Assembly (NCBI GenBank): GCA_026008535.1
Contig: BRKX01000003.1
Span: forward strand, 66,365,001 to 66,429,000
Length of the DNA stretch: 64,000 bases
Reading direction: 5' to 3'
Source: Perilla frutescens
Lineage: Eukaryota > Streptophyta > Magnoliopsida > Lamiales > Lamiaceae
Shown: in pieces, positions 48,203 to 58,461 of the stretch
How the letters are laid out: each line of letters opens with the position of its first letter
Position numbering within the stretch: the first letter of the stretch is position 1
The notes under the pieces: generated by a model
What the model was told of the DNA's origin: nothing
What the model saw: the letters and a program-made list of their open reading frames with translations, nothing else
Database searches by the model: none
Translations under genes and position numbers: made by a program

Positions 48203-48960
48203 ATGGCAGAATCTAAACCTATTATTGGTACTACCATTAAATTGAATGGTTCCAACTACTTTCTCTGGTCTCGTGCTTTTCTCCTATTCTTGGGATCTCA
48301 GAAGAAATAGTTCCATATTCTTTCCCCTGCTCTTGCTACTACCGACCCCAAGTATGAAACTTAGAGTGCCGATGACTGTTCTGTTATGACTTGGCTACTC
48401 AACAACTTGGAGCCATCTATCAGCAAGAACATTATGTTCTTGGATACTGCTAAAGCTATGTGGGATACTCTCCGTGAGATGTATTCTAATGACAAAAATG
48501 TCTCTCGTGTGTTCGAATTGTATAAGAAATTATTTTCTCATACCTAGGCTGGTCAATCTATCAATGACTACTTCTCTACTCTCAAAGGCATTACTAATGA
48601 AATTGTGGTTTACCATCCTCTATCATGTAATACCGCAACACGGGTGATGCAGTAGGAGGAATTCATAGTGGTAAAGTTTTTATCAGGTTTAGATGCTGAT
48701 CTTCGGTCGACTCGTGTTCCGATGATAATATTCTCACCTTATCTAATGTTTTTTCTCGTGTTCTTCATGTCTCCACCGACCAAATTGATCCTAGCCGCAC
48801 TTATAATTCTGCTATGGATGCTCAAGGTCATGGTTTTAATGGTGGACGAGGTTGTGGTCGAGGCCGCAGCCGTGGACCCGGTGATCGCCATTGTATTCAT
48901 TGTGTTCGTTTCAACCATGTTTCTGAGAGGTGTTGGGCAAAGTTTAGGAAACCAGAATAG
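48203..48960 (+). pseudogene. Copia gag remnant
   Basis: From ATG 48203 (MAESKPII) the UBN2-type gag is readable: KLNGSNYFLWSRAFLLFLGS, MTWLLNNLEPSIS and AMWDTLREMYSN. A Gly/Arg-rich stretch (RGRGCGRGRSRG, about 48850) is followed by a zinc-knuckle-like HCIHCVRFNHVSERCW (about 48895-48940). Stops at 48308, 48363, 48546 and 48652 and one frame change disable it. Confidence 0.85.
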
Positions 48961-49089
48961 GTAAACTCTGTTGGGCCGAGTTCTTCCGCTACTGCAGACA
49001 CATATTTAGTCCTTTTCTCACAAAGTCCTAAAGCATGGTTTGACAAATTCCGTAATGTTCTCGGCGTTATTAGATTTAAGCAATGCAAG

Positions 49090-50045
49090 GCTGATCATTC
49101 TGTCTTTGTGTGACATTGCACAATTGGGATTGTTGTAATAATTGTGTATGTTGATGTCATTCTAATTTCTGGCAGTGATGAACATGGGATTAAAGAGACT
49201 AAGAAGTACATGAAACAACATTTCGTTATGAAAGATATAGGACGTCCCGAGTATTTCTTAGGGATTGAAATTGCTCACAGCAAGTCTGGTATTTCTCTAT
49301 TTCAGCAGAAGTATGCTACTGATCTTCTCAAAGAAGTAGGATTGCTAGGTACAAAGCTGGCTGACATTCATATGAATATTAATCTGATCATTAGGATGAC
49401 AACGGATAATCATTTGAAGACAAAGCTATGTATAGAAGACTTGTTGGAAAACTTATCTATTTGACTGTAATAAGGCCTGGCATCTTATTTGCAGTTGGTT
49501 TGGTTAGTCGCTTTATGGATAATCCCAGGCAGGTTCATTGGGATGCTACTATTCGAATTCTTAAATACATCAAGAAGTCTCTGGGAAAAGGATTATTGTT
49601 TAAGAAGAATGATCATCTTAAGATTTAAGGATATTCTGATGCTGATTATGTTGTTTCAAAGACTGATAGACGATCTACGTCTGGCTACTGCACTTATCTG
49701 GGTGGAAATCTAGTTACATGGCGAAGTAAGAAATAACACGTTGTTGCTAGATCTTCTGCCAAGGCTGAGTATAGAGCTATGACACATACTGCTATTGAGA
49801 TGATTGGAGTGAAGGATCTTTTTGAGGAATTGGGGTTCACTTATAATGAATCTTTACTTATGCACTGCTATAATCAAGCAACTATTTACATTGCAAATAA
49901 TCCAGATTTTCATGAGATGACTAAACATATAGAAGTTGATTGTCACTTTATTCGTGGTTGTGTCATGAGCTAGATGATTGCTACTCCATTCACTTCTTCG
50001 TCCAATCAGATTGCAGATATCTTCAAAAAACCTTTAGGGGGAAAA
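49090..50045 (+). pseudogene. Copia reverse transcriptase/RNase H remnant
   Basis: It reads VYVDVILISGSDEHGI, where the last catalytic Asp of YVDD is Val. It continues with MKDIGRPEYFLGIEIAHSKSGI, RRLVGKLIYLTVIRPGI and the RNase H region with NLVTWRSKK and AKAEYRAM. It ends with the usual tail at about 50045 (TSSSNQIADIFKKPLGG). Stops and two frame changes are present. Confidence 0.88.
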
Positions 50046-50309
50046 TGTTTCTCTGAACTTTGGACAAAGCTGGACATGATTGTCAATATATTCCAGCTTT
50101 AGGGGAGAGTGTTATAGAATATTATTGTATTATTATGTTTCCTTGTATATGTGTGTCTATATTAGAAATAGATTTAACCTAATTCTCTGTAATCCTAGTT
50201 TCTCTCCCTGTATATAAGGGAGCTCTCTTATTGTGAATAAATACTACCACATACTTTTCTCTCCATATGTTTACTACTCTACTATTCTACAAATAATATT
50301 TTTAAAATT

Positions 50310-50425
50310 GTTTTTTTAAGGTGAATGGTAAAAATAAAAAATTTTATAGTGTGAAAAGTAAAACATATAAAAAAATAGTATGTAGTGTGTAAAGAAAAAA
50401 TTATAGTGTGTTTAACATTAACAAG
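50310..50425. repeat. Right-end fragment of the TIR-element family seen at 17195-18157
   Basis: AAGGTGAATGGTAAA, TAGTGTGAAAAGT, then TAGTGTGTAAAGAAAAAA and TATAGTGTG match the subterminal order at 18030-18130. The copia element 47923-50291 inserted just to its left. A left end for this copy was not found. Confidence 0.45.
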
Positions 50426-50621
50426 AAAATTATCAAAATCCAAATTTGACAACTGACGCGGGTTTGACTAAAAATTTCCAATTCTAAATTGTAATGTAAT
50501 ATTATCTACTTCTAAAAAAAAGAGGAGTTTCTATTTGCATCATCAAAATTACTCTTTGCACTTCACTTATCACATACACTACTATTTTTACTCTTTGCAC
50601 CACGCACATTTACATTAATAT

Positions 50622-51637
50622 TGTTGAGTGCTGTATGACATTGAGGTTCAATGTTGCACGTAATGTCAGACAGACTCTCTGCGACATTGTCTGTGACATA
50701 GTCGTAACTAATCTAATCATTTTCTAGTTTTATTTATTAATTTAATGAATAAAATAATTTTATAGATCTTAAAATATATGTGTATATCCACAAAATAGAT
50801 ATTTCAAATAAATGGATATATACATATTAGATATATTATTTAAATAGAGTTTGAAGAAGTCAAAACTCTATCTCCTATTTTTAGGGCTTTTTGTTTTCTT
50901 TTATTTAACCTCTTTTCTTTTTCAAATTTTTATTGCTGGAATATTTGGAAAATAGGTGAGAACGTGGGATATGGCTTCAACCATGCCATGGAGACGGTTT
51001 TCTTCTCGCACACGATGGAGTAGTGATGAAGAGCGGTTATCTCCAACCCACGATCAATAGAGAGAAGACTTGAGGCTTGTCTATTCAAGTGAAGAAGCAT
51101 ATAAGGGATATGATCGACACTTGAAAACTTATTCAAGCTCAATCCATTTTTCGCTGCGTGAAGATTGAAGAAAGTTTGGATCACAAACATAGTATAGATT
51201 TTGTTCTTGGTTCCTTCTTCTATCTTAATGTTTATTGTTGTTCATTCAATTCACGAGAGTAGTTTGAACAAGTAAGGATAGATAGCAAGGTTGTGAAATC
51301 TTTACTAGTTTGTGTACAAATTAGCGGAAGGTTAATTTGTACGTTTGAGTTCTTTTTTAGTTATAGAACTAGATTAGAATTTGTATGTAGCCGAAGTGTT
51401 GAGAGCCTTCGCGTCCAACATTGTAAGCTTGAAAAACAGCTTGTGCTCATAGTAGCATAATTTCGCCATGTGGCAATCACACACATGTTGTGTGTGATTT
51501 AAAATTATTTCGCGTGTTATTGCATATTTATTTCCAGCATATTTGTGTTAAGATAGTTGTGTTAACTGTCTGTAAGATTGAGTTTGACATTACGATTCTG
51601 TGTCTAATTTCAGTGTTTACGGTAACAAATTCCAACA
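50622..51637. mobile_element. Solo LTR, 1,016 bp, with 5-bp target duplication
   Basis: It starts TGTTGAGTGC at 50622 and ends ATTCCAACA at 51637. AATAT flanks both sides (50617-50621 and 51638-51642). No internal element sequence adjoins it. It is nested in the terminal-inverted-repeat element 50528-53315. Confidence 0.7.
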
Positions 51638-52304
51638 AATATCCTTTAGTCTAAAAAAATGTTCAGAAACACAATTTCGAACACATCCAATTTGTTCAAG
51701 AATATTAATTCGAACAACACTTGCTTTGAAAAATATGAAGTTGGTTCGAAAGTCGAAGTTCGAACACTATGTTCGAACTTCGATTTTCGAACACAGCTAT
51801 AAAAAAACCTGTTTGGAAAAATAATTTCGAACAAGTTCAAGTTGTTCGACAATATTAATTCGAATGACTTCTATACTTAGAAAAATATGGAGATGGTTCG
51901 AAATTTGAAGTTCTAAGGCCAACTCCAATGCTGGACTAAAACACCAATTTGGTGCAGAAATCCACTCCAATGCTGCCCCAAATTGGTGCAGCATCAAATC
52001 CTACCCCAAATTTGAGACAGAATTTGGTGTTGCACCAAATTGGTGCTGATGGGTCCCACAATATTTAATGAATTATTTTATTATTTAAAATTATTATTAA
52101 ATATATTATTTAATAAATTTAATTTAATTTATAAATTATTTATTCACTTAATTTAAATTATAAATTATCTAAATAAATAAATACTTTCAATAAAAGCACA
52201 ATTAATTAAACATAATGGATAGAATGAAGTTCCACATATTACAAATTACTAAAAATTAACTTAAAAATACACTAAAAATGACTAAAACAACTTGAAAAAA
52301 TACA

Positions 52305-52628
52305 TTACAAATTATTTCTATATCCTCTAAGATAATTATAATATTGACTGAAATCGTTTGAAAAGTCCTCAAACCCATGTCCTTCACCTCCGGATTGATT
52401 GAATTGTGAAAATTCTCCTTGATGAGGAGACGATTGAGATTCACGAGCTTGGTTTCTTTTTTGTACGATTCTAATTTGTTCACCACGAATGTATTCACGT
52501 GTAATGGGATCAGAGATAGAATCTAAAATTTTGAATAAAATCCTATTTTCTTCCCTCAAGTTTGCAACAACATTTTCTTCCCTCAATGTTGCAACCATTT
52601 GAGGAACGAGATGAAATATCAACTCCAA
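52305..52628 (-). pseudogene. Possible Harbinger ORF1 C-terminal remnant
   Basis: A 107-codon minus-strand frame with a helical stretch (LREENRILFKILDSISD), a basic run and a Gln/Ser-rich tail. No domain can be named with assurance. Its position inside a Harbinger-type element suggests an ORF1 tail, which is inference. Confidence 0.35.
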
Positions 52629-52751
52629 TTATTGAGGAGCCATCAAATGATAATATTCGGTTCAACGAATTTCTTGCTCAATATAGAGAATCAAGAACAA
52701 AGATGCTCATATTGTGCTTCGAAATGCATTGTTGGAACATATGTAGGAAAA
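52615..52751 (+). pseudogene. Harbinger transposase C-terminal scrap
   Basis: The plus strand reads IRFNEFLAQYRE and then, after a one-base frame change, DAHIVLRNALLEHM. This is the typical end of a HARBI1-like nuclease, in which a YRQIRD-type motif is followed by HxxLxxxLIEHLW. All catalytic parts are gone. Confidence 0.55.
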
Positions 52752-53439
52752 ATGTACTAATTCTGAGTATTGAGGCCAAAATATATGTATTTTCATGAGT
52801 GTTGTAGTCTTGTAATATTTTCACTAATTGTAAGCGTTTGATGATCATTTAAAGTACTTTTATTATTCCAAGCACATTATATGTTATAATTTTTTTAATA
52901 GTACATAATTTTTTAATAGTATAGTTTTTTTGAAAGTATATAATTAAAAATTATTAGTTTTGGATAATCATCATTTTAAAAAAATAAATAAATCATTAAG
53001 CATATTCATATTTCAATTATAAAATAAAATGGAATTTTTAAGAGAATATTCTTATTTGTTGTAAAATTTGATGCTGAGCATTGGAGCTGGAAAAAAAATT
53101 TGATGCTGAAATTGCATCTATTTGGTGCAGAATCTGCACCAGATAGGTGCTTAGTATTCGAGATGCTCTAACATCCTTATTGTGTTCGAACTTCGACATT
53201 CGAACATCGTGAATGTGTTCAGACTTAATTTTATTAAAGTGTAATTAAGTAATTTCAAAATTATTTTTTTTTCTTTTGTGTTGCAGAGAGTAAAATTAGT
53301 GGTGCAAACAGAATAAATAAATAAATAAATAAAAATCTATAATTTAATGTTATCTAAATGACAAAATTAAAGTCTAATTTACATTCTCTAAATATCCTTA
53401 TATGCTAAGAAAAGCTCTCATGTCAATTGGTTTATGGTG

Positions 53440-53552
53440 GAGCAGTTGCAAATTTCATTTGCATTTATAGCCATCGATCTTCATCATCATCGTCATCTTC
53501 CACAAATACTATTCTTCAGAAGCCGTTGAACGGATAATTCAGCTAATCCGCC
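53440..53552 (+). promoter_or_regulatory. Probable promoter and 5' UTR of the IST1-like gene
   Basis: ATTTATAG at 53463-53470, about 85 bases before the ATG, could serve as a TATA box. A pyrimidine-rich CATCATC and TCTTCC leader follows. The start of transcription cannot be fixed from sequence. Confidence 0.4.
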
Positions 53553-54639
53553 ATGTCGATGCTTGATTCCTTCTTCAAACAGCGATTCAACGCCGCCAAA
53601 TGGTGATCCCCAAATTCTTGTGTTGATTTTAGTTGCAAATATCTGATTTTTGTTATGATTTAGGGTTTTATTTCAGTAGTCAGTGTTCCGCTTTTTTCGC
53701 AAACTGTAGATATTTGATCTTGATCATATTGCGATGATATATGGTTGAACTGATTTGTGTGGATAATATGATTGAATTGGTTTTTTTACCTTGTATTGTG
53801 ATTTTAGTGAATTGTACCCGAGTGACTTGATTTTCTGAAACTGTTGAGAATTTGATTTTTGACGCTATAGTTTAAGCTGATTCGTATGGATGCAATGGCT
53901 AAATCCTGTTTAATCTGATTTCTATTTTTCTCTTCTTGATAGTATTGTGTTTTGGTTTTAGTGAGTTTTAACCGGGTTGATTAGTGGTTGTGGGAATTTG
54001 CACCCTGATTGTAGTTCTTTCGGTAAATTTACAGTAAAACTCTGCTGAAACTCACAATCCCTCGGATCAAGTTACTGAGGAATAGGAGAGAGGTTCAGCT
54101 GAGGCAGATGCGGAAGGAAATAGCCAAACTACTTGAAACTGGTCAAGAAGCCACTGCAAGAATTCGAGTATGGATGTTTCATATTTCTCCATTGGGTGTT
54201 TTCTTGTAATTCCATATATGTTTGGTTGTTTTCTTATTTTCATGTATGGCTTTTGGGTGGCTATTGAGGAGTAATTGAAGGATTTTAACTTAGCTGTCGG
54301 GCAGAATAATTGATTGTGGTTTATCAATTTTTTGTGTTTAGGTAGAACATATCATAAGAGAAGAGAAGATGATGGCTGCACAAGAAATAGTGGAGCTCTT
54401 TTGTGAGCTCATTGCTGTCCGTCTTCCGATCATTGAAGCACAAAGGTACTCTTTTCTTTGTCCCGTTTATAGTTTCCTCAATCAATAAGTGATAGAAGTA
54501 ATTGTAACAGTGTTCATGTTGGCTAATGATTTTAGAAATTAACAAGTATTGTTATGGGATTAAGTATCTAGATTAGAGAATACAGCCTGGAGCCCACTAA
54601 CTTTTTTCTGTAGTTTCTAGATAAGAGCTCTGAATTTTC

Positions 54640-54676
<37 letters not shown>

Positions 54677-56224
54677 CTTTCATTCTCTGGATGTAGTGAT
54701 GGTGATTCTTATTGAATTTCTTATTCCTTGTCCAAAATCCTAGTTATGTCCTATTTTATCAACTCATTAAAAAGTGCTTAGTTCTTCGTTGGAGTGATAT
54801 TTCTTCTCATGACAATCATGTTCATGTTTTACTTATATCAGAGAATGTCCTCTAGACTTGAAGGAGGCTATTTCCAGCGTATGCTTTGCAGCACCAAGGT
54901 GTGCTGATTTGACAGAGTTACTACAGGTGCAAATCCTCTTTGCGGGTAAATATGGTAAAGAATTCGTAATTGCTGCAACTGAGCTTATGCCCGAATGTGG
55001 TGTCAATCGCCAGGTTAGATGAATTGTTTTTCGGCCAGATCTTATATAGTTACTTATTTTCAATCCTCGTTCAGTTCCTTCATCGTTTTCTTAAATTGCA
55101 GTTGGTGGAGCTTTTATCAATTCGAGCTCCTGCCCCTGATGCAAAACTAAAGCTACTAAAGGAAATTGCTGAAGAGTATCAGCTCGATTGGGATTCAAGT
55201 GCTACAGAAAATGAACTGTTAAAACCACATGAAGACTTACTGGTAAGATTTATTGCTGCTTTATAATTGCAGCTCTATGTTTTGGGCTGATGTTTGTCCT
55301 TTTCCTTTCCAGAATGGGCCAACGCAGTTTGTCAGTGGTTCGAAATTGCCCCTTCCAAAAGAGAAGCACGATGAGACTACATACACTGCATCAGAACCCA
55401 CCAGTGCTACCCATGAAAAATCAGATTCTGATTCTGATTTTGACATCGTAGATTTTCCAGAAGTTCCTACGCAGCCATTGCAGCCAAATAAGACCACTGT
55501 CTCAACACCAGTGATGCTGCATTTCCCTGAATCTGCATTGTCAGATGATGATAATGATCAAGAAGAACCAAACCGATTGGAGCCTGAGGATCTCGTTCGG
55601 GAAAAATCGGTTGCAAAGGAAGATGCGCCGCTGAACATTCAATCGGGTCCTGTGGAAGCAAAGCAGTTCTTGCCATTCATGAATCCTCCACAACCACAAT
55701 CATCAGAAGCGGTTACTGTGAGAGAGCACAATTCACCTCCAGTTATATCAAAGATTCAAGATGATGTAGATTTGCAGGATGTATTGGCTGCTGCCAGAGC
55801 AGCTGCTGAAGCAGCTGAACGCGCTGCAGCAGCTGCCCGTTCAGCTGCTAGCATTGCACAACTTCGGATAAGTGGGCTTTCCAAGAGACGGAGCAACGAG
55901 TTCTCAGTTCCTAATGACCAACAGCATAACGACACAAAGACTGGTTTAGATAAACAGAACTCGAATGGTGATTCTGGCAATGCTTCGACATCTCCAAGCC
56001 AGATTGATGGCTGTGAAAATCACTCGATTCACCAGCCAATGCCTGCTTCCTCATTTAATTCCTCTTCACCACACGGCAATGAGATCAGTCCAGACACAGC
56101 TCATCACCAACCTCAGCGATTGCCTTCGATGGACGATGAGACGTATTTTTCGTACCCGAACTTATTCACAACTCAAGGTTCGAACGTCAGTGTTCATTCG
56201 CAATCACCTAGAGAGTCCAAGTGA
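53553..56224 (+). CDS. ISTL: IST1-like protein, ESCRT-III associated regulator of Vps4
   Basis: IST1 family proteins bind the MIT domain of the AAA ATPase Vps4/SKD1 and adjust ESCRT-III disassembly at multivesicular endosomes. Six exons with GT-AG borders (53553-53602, 54035-54167, 54342-54445, 54842-55013, 55102-55242, 55313-56224) sum to 1,512 bases: 503 residues plus stop, with every phase consistent. The Ist1 helical domain is at about residues 9-175 (KTLLKLTIPRIKLLRNRR, IIREEKMMAAQEIVELF, AGKYGKEFVIAA). The C-terminal half is long, low-complexity and probably disordered: an acidic DSDSDFDIVDFPEVP patch and an Ala-rich helix at about 358-382. The ATG is the first in the leader, and MLDSFF matches plant relatives. 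A good donor-like AAGTGAGT at the stop leaves open an extra 3' exon. Confidence 0.93.
54644..54674. repeat. TG microsatellite in an intron of the IST1-like gene
   Basis: About 15 uninterrupted TG repeats within the intron between exons 3 and 4. Confidence 0.97.
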
Positions 56225-56649
56225 GTACCAGTGCTTAATTTGATGTATTGATATTGGTATAGGTTTTTTACATTTCTAAATTCACTTATTTGGGTTTGAA
56301 TTGAATCGAGATTTTCTATATGTAGAATTGATATTTCTGCACGTTATGAACAACCTGTTGTAAATTGAGTTGGTCGTTTTCTTGGTTCATGTGGTTGATG
56401 CTATGCATGAATAAATTTGTCTTGCACTAAATACTGTCTAATTTCTCCTATGTTCATGAGCAAGGACTTGAACTCGAGACTTTTCTTTTCTACACATTAA
56501 GGCGCTTTCGAGTGACATATATAGACGTGCTGACAAAGGAAAGGTTTATAACCCTGAAGGGACACATTGTTGCTATTACCCTTATTGAGCCAGTAAATAA
56601 GGCTTATTAGTCTGAGCTGAGACCGAAGAAAGAAGCAAAGAAACTATTA
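56225..56649. other. 3' flank of the IST1-like gene
   Basis: AT-rich DNA with the probable 3' UTR. AATAAA-like ATGAATAAATTTG near 56407 could be a polyadenylation signal. No other feature is seen. Confidence 0.5.
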
Positions 56650-56904
56650 CTCTCTTCGTCCCATTTTGATAGCCTAATTGAGATTTTTCACGGGAATTAA
56701 GAAAAAATTGGGAAAGATAACTAATCAAGAAACTTCCTAATATGTTCCTATTTATTTCTTTGATAGTGAATTAATACTTAATGTAAACATTTTAAATATT
56801 AGTAGTATACACAGTATTAGTAAATTAACTAAATATATATAGAAACATGTCAATATATCAGGAAATTCCAAAAAAGCAAGCAAGTCTATCAAAATAAGAG
56901 GGAG
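56650..56904. mobile_element. Stowaway-type MITE
   Basis: The left end reads CTCTCTTCGTCCCATTTTG and the right end, inverted, reads CTCCCTCTTATTTTGATAG. TA flanks both sides (56648-56649 and 56905-56906). The CTCCCTC terminus, TA duplication, 255-bp length and AT-rich core fit Stowaway (Tc1/mariner) elements. Confidence 0.8.
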
Positions 56905-57015
56905 TATTAAATATGATACAAGATCTAAAGCCACCCTACTAAGCTAATTCAAGAGTCTCCACTTTTAGGGTGTTCCCAAGGAAATTATACATTATTAATA
57001 GGGCAAATATATAGA

Positions 57016-58130
57016 TTTTTTTTTTTGAGGAAAATAGTTGAATAGCATAAATCATAAACTAGACCGTTCTGAAGGCAGTAACATAGAAACTAAAACATTT
57101 GGAATAGGGATTACAAATAGCAATTTTTGCCAACAAATGTGCAATTTGGTTTGCACACCATGTCCAACTAAAAGTCACCTGCTCCAATCGATGTGCCTCC
57201 TCTCGAAATGACTTGCAAACAGCTCCCTTATAGGAGAAATCCTCGGTAAGAGAGTGATGAATCCCTTGGCAGTCTGTCTCAAGTATGACCCTTCGGCCTC
57301 CCATTTCTCGAGCCAACACAAGCCCTTCCTGACATGCCAAACCCTCTGCAATCTCAACTTAAAAAAAGATTGAATTCGTCTGCATCTTGTCACCAACGAT
57401 CTCCCTTCCCAGTCACGGAGAACAATACCAATTCCAATTCCTTTTTCAGCATCAAATGCTGCATCAACATTGATCTTTCCGGTCGACAGTTTTTCTCAAG
57501 CTCCTAATCGACTAACCTATTTCGATGAGGTACCTTAACCCAGTTTCTCTAAATTCATAATGTAGCTTCAGCGTCATATCAAAGTAGATCCCATAAGGAG
57601 TTTGAGAATTCTAATAAACCAACATATAACGTTTCTTCTTATTGAGCCATAATAACATGGTGAAGAGACTATGCACATCCTCATCTTGGATCTGTGCAAT
57701 CTTCTCCATCCATCGATTTGCCTCTTGCAAGGGAATCAAGAGAAATGCGCAGAGCCAGAAGAAAGTACTCCAAGTGCAATCTCTCAAACAATGTTCGACG
57801 GTTTCCATTTTTAATCCACATCTGCGGCATTATTAATCACACTCAATCCGCTTCTTCTTAAGCTCAGCAGCAACCGGAAGTATTCCCTTCCCACATCTCC
57901 ACAAGAATGACTAATTTTTGGGACAACTTTAACGCTCTGAATCCATTTCCAAATCCGAGTTTCTCCAAAAGTTTATGTCGGAACCTCTCGTCTATCATCA
58001 CATAGGTTACACGTAATCACATGGCCAATTTCACGATATACATACCATTTTTTGTAAATTTCCAAATCTGGCGGTCGGGACCCCGATGGAGGGGCAGATG
58101 AATGGCTAAAATTTGATTGGCAATCTCTGG
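57016..58130 (-). pseudogene. LINE 3' end: zinc-binding RVT region and RNase H, degraded
   Basis: On the minus strand, RQIWKFTKNG (about 58080) and RIWKWIQSVKVVPKISH (about 57960) are followed by METVEHCLRDCTWSTFFW (57808-57755). This is the zf-RVT region that follows plant LINE reverse transcriptase. Further on an RNase H-like domain reads LACQEGLVLAREMG, ILETDCQG, FSWTWCANQIAHLLA (57345-57110). A poly-A tract closes it at 57026-57016. Many stops and frame changes are present. The upstream RT is absent. Confidence 0.8.
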
Positions 58131-58138
58131 TTGGAAAG

Positions 58139-58451
58139 TGAAGAAATATCAAAAAATAATTTGGAGCATTGCAATGAATAATGGAAGAAAATCAGAAAAT
58201 TTTATTATCACGCACCAAATGACTGCGGCTGTGTTATTTATATACAAACTAGGAAATCTGCAAAATGAAACAAAGCTTGGGATCTAAGCTATCACAGAAA
58301 TATCTAGAAGCAACAACTAAAATATCTAGTGCCACCTCAGCAAGAAGAAATAGGCTATGGATGACCCCATGCAGTATCATGCACGTGTGCATGTGTGGAA
58401 GAACTGTATGGTTCTGCTGTGGCAAAAAAGAGAAAAATAGTATTCTCAATA
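58139..58451 (-). repeat. 3' LTR of a Ty1/copia element
   Basis: It follows a GCGGGAG polypurine tract and starts TATTGAGAATAC at 58451, where TGTT is expected. It ends about TTTCTTCA at 58139. TATA-like TATATAAATAAC occurs near 58240. The 5' LTR is not in the window, so the right border is an estimate. LINE sequence resumes beyond it, suggesting insertion into the LINE. Confidence 0.6.
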
Positions 58452-58461
58452 CTCCCGCAAG

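Larger units (their letters stand above)
47923..50291 (+). mobile_element. Short, internally deleted Ty1/copia element with 5-bp target duplication
   Basis: Two 182-bp LTRs (47923-48104 and 50110-50291) and flanking AATAA on both sides (47918-47922, 50292-50296) define it exactly. The LTRs differ at about a dozen sites. The primer site TGGTATCAAAGC (48105-48116) matches initiator-Met tRNA with one change. The polypurine tract is AGGGGAGAG at 50101-50109. Gag and the RT/RNase H end remain, while protease, integrase and most of RT are deleted. Stops in both remnants show that it is dead. Confidence 0.95.
51916..53167. mobile_element. Harbinger-type relic with 3-bp CTA duplication
   Basis: The left end AGGCCAACTCCAATGCT is paired with AGCATCTCGAATACT read inward from 53167. 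CTA flanks both sides (51913-51915, 53168-53170). Subterminal TTTGGTGCAG repeats occur in both orientations. The ends and 3-bp duplication suit Tourist/Harbinger elements. It retains small scraps of ORF1 (-) and transposase (+). Confidence 0.65.
50528..53315. mobile_element. Terminal-inverted-repeat element hosting nested insertions
   Basis: The left end TTTCTATTTGCATCATC followed by AAAATTACTCTTTGCA (50528-50560) is matched inverted at 53281-53315 (GCAGAGAGTAAAATTA, then GTGGTGCAAACAGAA). The interior has TTCGAA-rich short repeats (51645-51900), as in the element at 17195-18157. It carries a solo LTR (50622-51637) and a Harbinger relic (51916-53167). No target duplication was found, because a simple AAAT repeat follows the right end. 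Confidence 0.6.

Noticed and set aside
50930..51190. 86-codon minus-strand reading frame
   Set aside because: It lies within a solo LTR, has no family resemblance and is probably accidental.
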